Source: CBFCZU01 sp965602635 (GTDB taxonomy: Bacteria > Planctomycetota > Phycisphaerae > SM23-33). From it: DNA of 23,862 nucleotides. Where the stretch lies: contig CBFCZU010000037.1 of assembly GCA_965602635.1 (NCBI GenBank), positions 1-23,862 on the forward strand, read 5' to 3'. The translations under genes were made by a program, and so were the position numbers. This document shows positions 7,539 to 14,806 of the stretch, piece after piece (position 1 is the stretch's first letter; the number at the start of each line of letters is the position of its first letter). A model generated the notes under the pieces. That model saw only the letters and a program-made list of their open reading frames with translations, searched no databases and was not told the DNA's origin.

Positions 7539-7582
7539 GCGCCGGCGCATCAGGGACGGCATAGAGCGCGCCGGCGATTTTT
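7539..7582 (+). terminator. Terminator-like hairpin or attenuator after mraZ
   Basis: CGCCGGCGC (7540-7548) can pair with GCGCCGGCG (7568-7576), a 9-bp all-GC stem, and is followed directly by ATTTTTAG with five T at 7578-7582. This has the form of an intrinsic terminator 10 bases after the mraZ stop. Each arm is itself nearly palindromic, so the arms could also fold alone. The 19-base loop is longer than in typical terminators. Since the next genes lie on the same strand and no clear promoter follows, partial termination or attenuation is more likely than a full stop. Confidence 0.55.
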
Positions 7583-7620
7583 AGACCGTAAGGCCGATCC
7601 CGGTTGGAAAGGATTCCAGC

Positions 7621-7863
7621 ATGCTCGTTTCCTGGCGACGTGCAAGCGGAGGTGGCGACAGACAAGGATGTCTTCGCGCCGCTCTTGCTGAACTGCAGCA
7701 CAAGGACGCTAGGTCAAAGGATTGTGACGACGAGCTCCGGCAGCGCCTGCTGGCACTCGGACAGCGCCTTGAGCGGGTTCAGACGCTGGGAAACGAGTAT
7801 GCCCGGGTGGGCTTTTCGGAACATGTAGAGGCCCTGTTCGCCGAGCGTGCTCCACAGGTCTAA
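7621..7863 (+). CDS. Small uncharacterised protein between mraZ and rsmH
   Basis: The 80-residue ORF has a good ribosome site (AAAGGA, 7 bases before the ATG) and ends 10 bases before the rsmH start, so it sits squarely in the operon. I do not recognise the family. The N terminus is basic; residues about 20-55 (AALAELQHKD..., DDELRQRLLALGQRLERV) form a charged heptad-like helix, likely a short coiled coil, and the end (FSEHVEALFAERAP) looks helical too. There is no signal peptide or membrane segment. An alternative frame over the same bases (7604-7828) has worse composition and no ribosome site. It could be a real small protein or a translated leader whose stop codon controls rsmH, because its TAA abuts the hairpin at 7864-7889. 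Confidence 0.6.
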   Translation: MLVSWRRASGGGDRQGCLRAALAELQHKDARSKDCDDELRQRLLALGQRLERVQTLGNEYARVGFSEHVEALFAERAPQV

Positions 7864-7889
7864 GGCCGGCATCATGGACGATGCCGGCC
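7864..7889 (+). promoter_or_regulatory. Hairpin with the rsmH start codon in its loop
   Basis: GGCCGGCATC (7864-7873) and GATGCCGGCC (7880-7889) are perfect inverted copies, a 10-bp GC-rich stem around the six-base loop ATGGAC. The ATG in the loop is the rsmH start. The stem begins directly after the TAA (7861-7863) of the small ORF. A ribosome finishing that ORF would open the stem, so coupled translation of rsmH is the natural reading. Confidence 0.65.
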
Positions 7890-8767
7890 ACGTTCCTGTT
7901 TTGCTTGAGGAGGTGCTTGAGCTTCTGGCCCCCTCGGGCAGGGCTGTCCTCGTCGACTGCACGATCGGGCTGGGTGGCCACGCCGAGGCGCTGCTCTCAG
8001 CGGCCGGGGACGACGCCAGGCTGATCGGCATCGATCTGGACCAGTCCAACCTTTTGAAAACCAAAGAGCGTTTGGCGCGATTCGGTGCGCGGGTGAGGCT
8101 TTTCGAGGCCAATTTCGCCGAGCTGGACGTGGTGCTGGGCGAGGCGGGAGCGGACTCGGCCGACGCCGTTCTGGCCGACCTGGGCGTGGCGACAAGCCAA
8201 CTGGCCGATCCGGACCGTGGCTTCAGCTTCCAGGCCGACGGGCCGCTGGACATGCGGATGCAGCGGTCAGGCCCAACGGCCGCCGAGCTGGTCAACAGGC
8301 TCGACGAGTCGGAGCTGGCGGAGCTGATCTGGCGGTACGGCGAGGACCGCCACAGCCGGCGGATCGCCAGGGCGATTGCCCAGGCCCGCCGCGACGCGCC
8401 CGTCCAGCGGACGGGCCAACTGGCCGAGATCGTCACCCGGGCGGTGCCGAAGCGACCAGGGCGCCGCGGCATACACCCGGCCACCAGGACCTTTCAGGCG
8501 CTACGGGTCGAGGTCAACCGTGAGCTGGAGAACCTGGACGCCCTGCTCGAGAAGCTCCCTGGGCTGCTCAGCGCCGGCGGGCGTGCGGCGGTGATCAGCT
8601 TCCACTCGCTGGAAGACCGGGCGGTGAAGCGGGCCTTCTCGGCCGCCGCCAGGGAAGGCACGCACCGGCTGCTCACACGCAAGCCGTTGACGCCGGGCGC
8701 CGACGAGCTGGCAAGGAACCCGCCAAGCCGGTCAGCCAAGCTTCGCGGGATCGAAAGGATTCGATAG
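7874..8767 (+). CDS. rsmH: 16S rRNA (cytosine1402-N4)-methyltransferase RsmH (MraW)
   Basis: The 297-residue protein has every RsmH hallmark: HVPVLLEEVLELL near the N terminus, the SAM-binding DCTIGLGGH (28-36) and GIDLDQ (52-57), then ADLGVATSQLADPDRGFSF and the PLDMRM block, RTFQALRVEVNREL, and SFHSLEDR (242-249). It methylates N4 of C1402 in the ribosomal decoding site. The start is placed at the ATG at 7874, which gives the usual short lead into HVPVLL; the frame is open to an ATG at 7847, but that would overlap the small upstream ORF. Only a weak AGG precedes it and the start codon lies in a stem-loop, suggesting dependence on upstream translation. A GCCGGC inverted pair (8778-8795) follows the stop but has no T-run. 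Confidence 0.95.
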   Translation: MDDAGHVPVLLEEVLELLAPSGRAVLVDCTIGLGGHAEALLSAAGDDARLIGIDLDQSNLLKTKERLARFGARVRLFEANFAELDVVLGEAGADSADAVLADLGVATSQLADPDRGFSFQADGPLDMRMQRSGPTAAELVNRLDESELAELIWRYGEDRHSRRIARAIAQARRDAPVQRTGQLAEIVTRAVPKRPGRRGIHPATRTFQALRVEVNRELENLDALLEKLPGLLSAGGRAAVISFHSLEDRAVKRAFSAAAREGTHRLLTRKPLTPGADELARNPPSRSAKLRGIERIR

Positions 8768-8829
8768 GGCCAGAGACGCCGGCCAGCCTGCCGGCCGCAG
8801 AACGGACAACTGGGACGGAGCCCGTTGCC

Positions 8830-9645
8830 ATGAAGCGTGAGACGCGAATCGCACTGCTGGTAGGTTTGACCTTCATCGCGTTGTTCGGCCTGGTGCTGGG
8901 CCGGCGGAGTATGGACGTCGCGGCGGCATCCCGGGGCGAGGGGATGGCGCGGATGTCCGATGCATTGCTCCGCCCCGGCCCGGAAATACCCGCGGCGGCG
9001 GTGAACGACCGCAACGATCGACCGGTGCTCAGGCCCCCGAGCCGCCCAGGGCGCCCGCCCGCCACGCCGCAGACCGCTCCCCCGGCGCGGCCCGAGGCCC
9101 CGCGCCGTGCCGAGCCGCCGCCGCCCGCCGTTGCCGCCGCGGACCCACCGCCCGAGGCGCGAAGCGTCGCCCCTCCTGCACGACGCCAGGTCCCCCGGCA
9201 GCCCAAGCCCAGAATCTACACCGTCCAGGCAGGCGACAACCTCACCAAGATCGCCCGGAAGGTCTATGGCCGGGGGCGGGAGCGGGAGTACCGGCGGATC
9301 TTCCAGGCCAACCGCGGCAAGCTGCCGAACGCCTCGACCGTCTCACCCGGACAGCGGCTTGTCATTCCGCCGCTGGCGCCGCGGCAGCCGGCGAGCCCCC
9401 TGGCGGCGGCGCCCCAGCCCGCCCGGCGCCGCTACACCGAGATGACGCTGGAGGCGATGAGCAGTCAGTTCCGCCGCGGGCGGCAATACGTCGTCCGCTC
9501 CGGCGATTCCCTCACCGACATTGCCCGCCGGGAGCTGGGCAGCACCAGCCGCCTCGTCGTCCGAAGGCTTTACGAAGCGAACCGCGACCGGATCACCGAT
9601 CCCAACCGCCTGCCGGTCGGGATGCCGCTGCGAATCCCCGGCTAA
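8830..9645 (+). CDS. Membrane-anchored protein with two LysM domains
   Basis: The 271-residue protein starts with a short basic segment and one hydrophobic helix (about 8-24), probably an uncleaved anchor or signal. A long Pro/Ala/Arg-rich linker (about 50-128) reaches to two LysM domains: YTVQAGDNLTKIARKVYG... (129-180) and YVVRSGDSLTDIARREL... (219-270), which ends the protein. LysM domains bind N-acetylglucosamine in peptidoglycan. No catalytic domain is present. It would sit in the inner membrane with its LysM pair in the periplasm. It lies between rsmH and the ftsL-like gene, where most dcw clusters have nothing, so a role in septal or wall-linked scaffolding is a fair inference. GGAG lies 9-10 bases before the ATG. 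The next gene begins 19 bases after its stop. Confidence 0.85.
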   Translation: MKRETRIALLVGLTFIALFGLVLGRRSMDVAAASRGEGMARMSDALLRPGPEIPAAAVNDRNDRPVLRPPSRPGRPPATPQTAPPARPEAPRRAEPPPPAVAAADPPPEARSVAPPARRQVPRQPKPRIYTVQAGDNLTKIARKVYGRGREREYRRIFQANRGKLPNASTVSPGQRLVIPPLAPRQPASPLAAAPQPARRRYTEMTLEAMSSQFRRGRQYVVRSGDSLTDIARRELGSTSRLVVRRLYEANRDRITDPNRLPVGMPLRIPG

Positions 9646-9664
9646 TGGACCCGACGATACGAAA

Positions 9665-9940
9665 ATGATGCGTCTGGCGTGGATTATCGTGGCACTGACG
9701 GCACTGGCCTCGGCCGTCGTGCACTTCCGCTCACGCCAGGAGGCCACGCGGGCCCAGATCCACCGACTGATGGGCGAACAGCTCAAGATCCGCCAGAAGC
9801 TCCCCGACCAGCAGTTGCACCTGGGCGAGCTGACAGCCCCGGAGCCGTCGCTGTGGCGGGCCGAAAAGTGGCCTCTTCAGATCGTCGGCCCTGACGGATC
9901 GGTCCCGGACGGGGCGACGGTCGTCCAGCGGCACCAGTGA
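9665..9940 (+). CDS. ftsL: FtsL-like bitopic division protein
   Basis: The 91-residue protein has one membrane helix right at the N terminus (LAWIIVALTALASAVVHF, about 4-21), then a charged helix (QEATRAQIHRLMGEQLKIRQKL) suited to a coiled coil, and a short C-terminal tail. Size, topology and position just before ftsI match FtsL, whose coiled coil joins FtsB and FtsQ and helps activate FtsWI. Sequence identity with FtsL is low, as is normal for this family, so the call rests mainly on context and topology. The start is the first of two tandem ATG codons (9665 or 9668), without a strong ribosome site. The stop overlaps the ftsI start by four bases. Confidence 0.7.
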   Translation: MMRLAWIIVALTALASAVVHFRSRQEATRAQIHRLMGEQLKIRQKLPDQQLHLGELTAPEPSLWRAEKWPLQIVGPDGSVPDGATVVQRHQ

Positions 9941-11760
9941 TCCGACCGGCTCGCCGGCACTTCGCGGCACGACGTGGCCGCGCAGGCAGCAAGGAAATGG
10001 AACACCCTCAGCAGAAAGCCTGGCCCTTCTACCTGCTCTTCGGCATCCTCGCCGTCGCCCTTCTGGCCCTGGGCGGGCGCGTGGTGCATTTCCAGAGCGC
10101 CTACGGCAGCCGGTTGTCGGAAGTGGCCGAGAGGCAGCAGCGGATGGTGATTGTCCTGCCGGGTCGGCCGGGGAATATCTTCGGCCGCAGCCGCCGCGGA
10201 TACGTCCTGCTCGCCGGCTCGCGCCCGGCCCCGAGCTGCTACGCCGATCCCAAGCTGCTGGGTGAGAGGAACTTTGCCCGGGCAGCCGAGAAGGTCGCCG
10301 CCATCGTCGGCGCCTCGCCCCGGGAGCTGCGCGGCAAACTGCTGGAGCGCCGGGATAGGGGGTTCGTCTATCTCGCCCGCGACCTGGGCCCCTGGGAGAC
10401 CGAGGCGATCCGCAAGCTCGACATGCCGGCCGTGCGCATCACGCACGAGTGGCGGCGACGGTACCCGCAGGGCTCCCGGGCGGCACACGTGCTGGGCTTC
10501 CGCCGGATCGACGGCGTCGCCGGCGAGGGGACCGAGCTCAAGGCCGACGCCTGGCTCGCCGCCACCGACGGGCGGAAGGTCGTCCGTGTGGACGCCCGGA
10601 GGCGAGGCAGCTACGCCCAGATCAAGGAGTTCCACCCGCCCCGGAACGGCAAGCACGTCGTGCTGACCATCGACGTGATGATCCAGGGCTTCCTGGAGGA
10701 GGCCCTGGCCGAGACGGTCGCCCAGCACGACGCCGTCGCAGGGATGGGCGTGGTGATGGACCCCCGCAGCGGCAAGATCCTGGCGATGGCCTCGGTGCCG
10801 ACCTTCGACCCCAACCGTTACCAGACCTCGTCGCCCGACCAGCGCCGCAACCGCGCCATCACCGACCCCTACGAGCCCGGCAGCGTGTTCAAGCCGATCG
10901 TCGCCATCGGCGCAGTCCAGTTGGGCAGGGCGACGCTGGCGACGGAGTTCTTCTGCCACGACGGCCTGTACCACGCGCACCGCGGCGGGACCATCCGCGA
11001 GTTCTCCCGCGGGTTCGGCACGATCACCATGGCCGAGGGCATCATCCGTTCGAGCAACATCTACATGGCCAAGCTGGGCGAGGTGCTGGGCAACGAGCTT
11101 CTGCACCGGATCGCCGGGGCGTTCGACTTCGGGCGGCGGACGGGGGTGGAGCTGCCCGGCGAAGACCCCGGGCGGCTGGTGCCCGCTCGCCGCTGGACGT
11201 CCTACGCCACGCGCCGGATGCCCTTCGGGCAGGGGCCGATCATGGTCACGTGCCTGCAACTGGCCCGCGCCTTCTCGGCCATCGCCAACGGCGGGGAGCT
11301 TCTGCGGCCGTGGATCATCGACCGCGTCTTCGACGCCGACGGCCAGCAGATTCACCGCGGGCGGCGGCAGAGGGTCCGCCGCGTGGTCAGCCGCAGCGTG
11401 GCCAGGGAGTTCATCGACGAGGCCCTGGTCAACGTCGTCGTGCGGGGCACGGGCAAGCGATGCCGTCTGGATCGCTGGCAGGTATTCGGCAAGACAGGCA
11501 CCGGCCAGGTTGGCAGCCGCAGCGGTTACATCGAGGGCGCCTACACGGCCACGTTCGTGGGCGGGGCGCCCGCCTGGCGGCCGGCAGTGGTGTGCGCGGT
11601 GTCGATCTACAGGCCCGACAAGGCTAAGGGCTACACCGGGGGGACGGTCTCGGCCCCGTGCGTCCGGCAGGTGCTGGCCAGGACGTTGCCGTACCTTGAC
11701 GTCCCGCCGGACGGAGAGGCCGGGCCCATTCAGGCCACCGCCACTACCAGGCGGCGGTGA
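9937..11760 (+). CDS. ftsI: Peptidoglycan D,D-transpeptidase FtsI (PBP3 type)
   Basis: The 607-residue class B penicillin-binding protein has an Arg-rich cytoplasmic tail, one membrane helix (about 30-47), a PBP-dimer region (about 70-230) and the transpeptidase domain. The active-site motifs are SVFK (Ser316, Lys319), SSN (372-374) and KTGT (519-522). It crosslinks septal peptidoglycan with its SEDS partner FtsW, encoded later in the cluster. No PASTA domain follows. The start is taken as the GTG at 9937, whose GTGA overlaps the ftsL stop and so allows coupled translation. An in-frame ATG at 9997 would give 587 residues, but its AAGGA lies only about one base away. Cys101 and Cys340 are present in the extracytoplasmic part, with no evident function. 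Confidence 0.93.
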   Translation: MIRPARRHFAARRGRAGSKEMEHPQQKAWPFYLLFGILAVALLALGGRVVHFQSAYGSRLSEVAERQQRMVIVLPGRPGNIFGRSRRGYVLLAGSRPAPSCYADPKLLGERNFARAAEKVAAIVGASPRELRGKLLERRDRGFVYLARDLGPWETEAIRKLDMPAVRITHEWRRRYPQGSRAAHVLGFRRIDGVAGEGTELKADAWLAATDGRKVVRVDARRRGSYAQIKEFHPPRNGKHVVLTIDVMIQGFLEEALAETVAQHDAVAGMGVVMDPRSGKILAMASVPTFDPNRYQTSSPDQRRNRAITDPYEPGSVFKPIVAIGAVQLGRATLATEFFCHDGLYHAHRGGTIREFSRGFGTITMAEGIIRSSNIYMAKLGEVLGNELLHRIAGAFDFGRRTGVELPGEDPGRLVPARRWTSYATRRMPFGQGPIMVTCLQLARAFSAIANGGELLRPWIIDRVFDADGQQIHRGRRQRVRRVVSRSVAREFIDEALVNVVVRGTGKRCRLDRWQVFGKTGTGQVGSRSGYIEGAYTATFVGGAPAWRPAVVCAVSIYRPDKAKGYTGGTVSAPCVRQVLARTLPYLDVPPDGEAGPIQATATTRRR

Positions 11761-11788
11761 GCGGATGTATTATCGGATCCCAGCGTTG

Positions 11789-11880
11789 GCCCGGGCTCTG
11801 GCGGCACTCGGAGTGCCGCCATCCCGGGCGGCGATATATGACATCCTGTACCGACATACCGCCCCCGGGCGTGCCCGGGG
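11789..11880 (+). other. Two strong RNA hairpins in the ftsI-murE gap
   Basis: The 135-base gap between ftsI and murE holds two inverted repeats. The first is compound: outer arms GCCCGGG (11789-11795) and CCCGGGC (11823-11829) enclose inner arms GGCGGCAC (11800-11807) and GTGCCGCC (11813-11820) with a 5-base loop. The second pairs CCCCGGG (11863-11869) with CCCGGGG (11874-11880) around a four-base loop, and ends 15 bases before the murE ATG. No T-run follows either, so intrinsic termination is unlikely; control of RNA stability or of murE translation is possible. An ATG at 11765 opens a frame through the region, but it overlaps murE and does not look protein-like. Confidence 0.5.
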
Positions 11881-11895
11881 CCGGCAGGCAGCGCG

Positions 11896-13362
11896 ATGCT
11901 TTTTTCTGAGCTGTTGTCCGCGGCTGGGCTTCTTGAGGTTCCTGCGAGCGGGGACGCCCAGGTCCGGCGTGTGGTCACTGATTCGCGCCAGGTGCGGGAC
12001 GGAGATTGTTTCGTGGCCGTTCGGGGTACGGTGACCGACGGCCACCAGTATATCGGGTCAGCCGTGGCGTCGGGGTGCGCGGCCGTGGTGTGCGAGAAAG
12101 CCACGGCCGTGCCCCCGGAGGTACCCCGTGCGGTGGTGGGCGACACCCGCGTGGCGGCGGGGCCCCTTGCCCAGGCCATCCTCGGCTGGCCGGTGCGGAA
12201 GCTGACCGCCATCGGCGTGACGGGCACCAACGGCAAGACCACCTTCGCCTACCTGCTGCGCCACATCCTCGAGCTGGCCGGCCACAGGCCAGCCCTGCTG
12301 GGCACGATTGCCTACGATACGCTGGGCGGGTCCGCCCAGGCCCGAACCACCACCCCCGGGGCCGTCGAGCTGGCCGAGCTGACCGGCCAGATGGTCGCCG
12401 CAGGGGCGACGCACCTGGTGATGGAAGTTTCCTCGCACGCCCTCGACCAGCGCCGCGCGGCCGGGATCGACTTCGCCGTAGGCGTCTTCACAAACCTCAG
12501 CGGAGACCACCTCGACTACCACGGCAGCATGCCCCGCTACATGGCTGTCAAGCGGATGCTGTTCGAGGGCCTCTCAGGCGACGCCCACGCCGTGCTCAAT
12601 CGCGACGACAAGCACGCCGAGCAGATGGCCTCGGCCACCTCCGCCCCGGTGCTGTGGTACGGGCTCTCGCCGGCGGCGGACGTGTACGGGCGGATCGAGG
12701 GCATAGACGCCTCCGGCAGCCGATTCGAGCTGGTCTGCGGCGGCGCCCGGACGCCCGTCACCACGGGCCTGATAGGCCGGCATAACGTCCTGAACTGCCT
12801 GGCCGCCGCGGCGGCAGCGGCCGCCCTGGGCATCGACCCGCAGACATCCGCGGCCGCGCTGGGCGAGGTACGCCAGGTTCCCGGCAGGCTCCAGAGGGTT
12901 CACTCGCCCGCGCCGTTTGAGGTGCTCGTCGATTACGCCCACACCGACGACGCCCTGCGCAACGTCCTCCAGGCGCTTCAGCCGGTGAAGAAGGGCGGGC
13001 GCGTGATACTGGTCTTCGGCTGCGGCGGCGACCGCGACCGCACCAAGCGCCCCCGGATGGCCTGCGTGGCGGAAGAACTGGCCGAGGAGATCGTCGTCAC
13101 CTCCGACAACCCGCGGACGGAGGACCCCCAGGCGATCATCGACGAAGTCCTGGCCGGATTCTCCCACGACGGCAGGGCGAAGGTGTGCGTTGAGCCCGAC
13201 CGGCGGGTCGCCATTGCCGCCGCCGTGGACCGCGCCGCGCCCGGCGACATCGTCGTAATCGCCGGAAAAGGGCACGAAAACTATCAGGTTATCGGCACCG
13301 AGCGGGTACACTTCGACGACGTGGAGACGGCCGAGCATCTCCTGCAGCAACGGTGGAATTGA
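11896..13362 (+). CDS. murE: UDP-MurNAc-L-Ala-D-Glu:meso-diaminopimelate ligase MurE
   Basis: The 488-residue Mur ligase has its three domains in order: the N-terminal UDP-binding domain (VVTDSRQVRDGDCFVAVRG, 26-44), the ATPase domain with P-loop GVTGTNGKTT (107-116) and the carbamylated-lysine region YMAVKRMLF (Lys219), and the C-terminal domain. That last domain has SDNPRTEDP (403-411); DNPR is the motif of enzymes that add meso-diaminopimelate, whereas lysine-adding enzymes differ here. IAGKGHENYQ near the end is also typical of MurE. It adds the third residue of the stem peptide in the cytoplasm. It needs UDP-MurNAc-dipeptide, the product of MurD, whose gene is absent from this cluster. 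A weak GGCAGG lies upstream, and a strong hairpin ends 15 bases before the ATG. The stop is 13 bases before murF. Confidence 0.96.
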   Translation: MLFSELLSAAGLLEVPASGDAQVRRVVTDSRQVRDGDCFVAVRGTVTDGHQYIGSAVASGCAAVVCEKATAVPPEVPRAVVGDTRVAAGPLAQAILGWPVRKLTAIGVTGTNGKTTFAYLLRHILELAGHRPALLGTIAYDTLGGSAQARTTTPGAVELAELTGQMVAAGATHLVMEVSSHALDQRRAAGIDFAVGVFTNLSGDHLDYHGSMPRYMAVKRMLFEGLSGDAHAVLNRDDKHAEQMASATSAPVLWYGLSPAADVYGRIEGIDASGSRFELVCGGARTPVTTGLIGRHNVLNCLAAAAAAAALGIDPQTSAAALGEVRQVPGRLQRVHSPAPFEVLVDYAHTDDALRNVLQALQPVKKGGRVILVFGCGGDRDRTKRPRMACVAEELAEEIVVTSDNPRTEDPQAIIDEVLAGFSHDGRAKVCVEPDRRVAIAAAVDRAAPGDIVVIAGKGHENYQVIGTERVHFDDVETAEHLLQQRWN

Positions 13363-13375
13363 TGAGCAGGTTCTC

Positions 13376-14806
13376 ATGAGGAGCTTCACGCCCGAAGAGG
13401 TTCGCCGCTCCGTCCGCGGCCGCTGGCGCTGGCCTGCCGGCAACGTGATCGTGGTGGGCGTTTCCACCGACTCGCGCACCGCGGGAGATGGCCAGGTGTT
13501 CGTGGCCCTGCGCGGGGATAACTTCGACGGGCACGACTTCCTGGCGCAGGCGGCGTCGGCCGGGTGCGTCACGGCCGTCGTCGGTCAGAGCGCGCAGCTC
13601 GACGAGGGGTTGCTGGCGATGTTCGAGGGCGGGGTCATCAGCGTCGCCGACACGCTTGCCGCGCTGGGCGACCTGGCGGCGGAGGTCCGAAGCCACCTGC
13701 CTGCGACCGTGGTGGCGGTCACCGGCTCCAACGGCAAGACGACGGTCAAGCGGATGATCCACCACATCCTCTCGCGCAGACTCAACGGCTCGGTCGGGGT
13801 CGGGAACTTCAACAACGCCATCGGCGTGCCGCTGACCCTTTTCGAGGCCCAGGCCGAGAACGACTACGTGATATGCGAGCTTGGCACCAACGCCCCGGGC
13901 GAGATCGGCTCGCTGACGCGCGTCGTCCGCCCGGACGTGGCGGTGATAACCTCCGTCTCGGCGGTGCACCTGGAGGGGCTGATCGACCTGGAGCACGTGG
14001 CGGCGGAGAAGGCGGCCATTCTGGGCGGGCTATCGCCGGCCGGGGTGGGCGTGGTCTGCGCCGACAGCGAGCCGCTGGCGCGGGCGGTGAAGGCCTACGA
14101 CTCCCGGCTGATACGCTTCGGGCAGGACGGCTCGTCGGAGCTGCGGCTGACGGGCTACGAGCCGCGCGGCGGCGGCGGGCGGTTCGAGCTGAACGGGCGG
14201 AGGTGGGTGGACCTGGCCGTGCCGGGCAGGCACAATGCGTTCAACGCCCTGGCCGCCATCGCCGTTGCCCAGCGCTTCGGGCTCAACCAGGACGAGGCGG
14301 CCGATGCACTGGGCGACTACGCCGGCGAGCAGATGCGGCTGGAGACGATCGCCGCCGGAGCCGTGACGATCATCAACGACGCATATAACGCCAACCCCGC
14401 CTCGCTGCTGGCGGCGGGGGAGGTTCTGGCAAGCCGCGAAGGCAAGCGGCGCGTGCTGGTCGCCGGCGACATGCGCGAGCTGGGCCCGGACTCGGCGCGG
14501 CTGCACCAGTCGGCCGGGGAGGCACTGGCTGCACTGGGGCTTGACCTCATCGTCGGCGTGGGTGAAATGGGTGGGCAGATCGCCGACGCCGCCGAGCGGG
14601 CAGGGGCCGCCGCCGAGAGGATCGACTCGGTCGAGAAGGCTTGTGCCCGGCTGCCGAAGATGCTCAAGCGCGGAGACGCGGTCCTGCTGAAGGGCTCCCG
14701 CGCGGTGGGGATGGAGAGGCTGGTGGACCCGATCCGCTCGGCCTTCGAGAGGCCCCGCCGGGCCCGGGCGCCGCGGACCGCCAAGCAGAGGAAGAGCGGC
14801 AAGTGA
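13376..14806 (+). CDS. murF: UDP-MurNAc-tripeptide:D-Ala-D-Ala ligase MurF
   Basis: The 476-residue Mur ligase carries VSTDSRTAGDGQVFVALRG (29-47), the P-loop AVTGSNGKTTVK (114-125), the MurF-typical NFNNAIGVPLTL (144-155), ELGTNAPGEI, Lys212 in EKAAIL, and INDAYNANPASL in the C-terminal domain. It adds the D-Ala-D-Ala dipeptide made by Ddl, encoded later in the cluster, to complete UDP-MurNAc-pentapeptide. The C terminus has a basic tail (RPRRARAPRTAKQRK) beyond the usual end. The start has AGCAGG 5 bases upstream. A nearer ATG at 13362, overlapping the murE stop, closes after five codons and is not used for this protein. The stop overlaps the mraY start by four bases. Confidence 0.95.
   Translation: MRSFTPEEVRRSVRGRWRWPAGNVIVVGVSTDSRTAGDGQVFVALRGDNFDGHDFLAQAASAGCVTAVVGQSAQLDEGLLAMFEGGVISVADTLAALGDLAAEVRSHLPATVVAVTGSNGKTTVKRMIHHILSRRLNGSVGVGNFNNAIGVPLTLFEAQAENDYVICELGTNAPGEIGSLTRVVRPDVAVITSVSAVHLEGLIDLEHVAAEKAAILGGLSPAGVGVVCADSEPLARAVKAYDSRLIRFGQDGSSELRLTGYEPRGGGGRFELNGRRWVDLAVPGRHNAFNALAAIAVAQRFGLNQDEAADALGDYAGEQMRLETIAAGAVTIINDAYNANPASLLAAGEVLASREGKRRVLVAGDMRELGPDSARLHQSAGEALAALGLDLIVGVGEMGGQIADAAERAGAAAERIDSVEKACARLPKMLKRGDAVLLKGSRAVGMERLVDPIRSAFERPRRARAPRTAKQRKSGK

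Noticed and set aside
8778..8795. GCCGGC inverted pair after rsmH as a terminator
   Set aside because: Short self-palindromic arms common in this GC-rich DNA, with no T-run, and the operon continues.
9877..11355. Minus-strand open frame of 492 codons opposite ftsI
   Set aside because: No family features and full overlap with ftsI, which has all transpeptidase motifs.
11765..12034. Short ORF starting in the ftsI-murE gap and running into murE
   Set aside because: Overlaps the start of murE in another frame, has no ribosome site and reads as Arg/Cys-rich shadow sequence.
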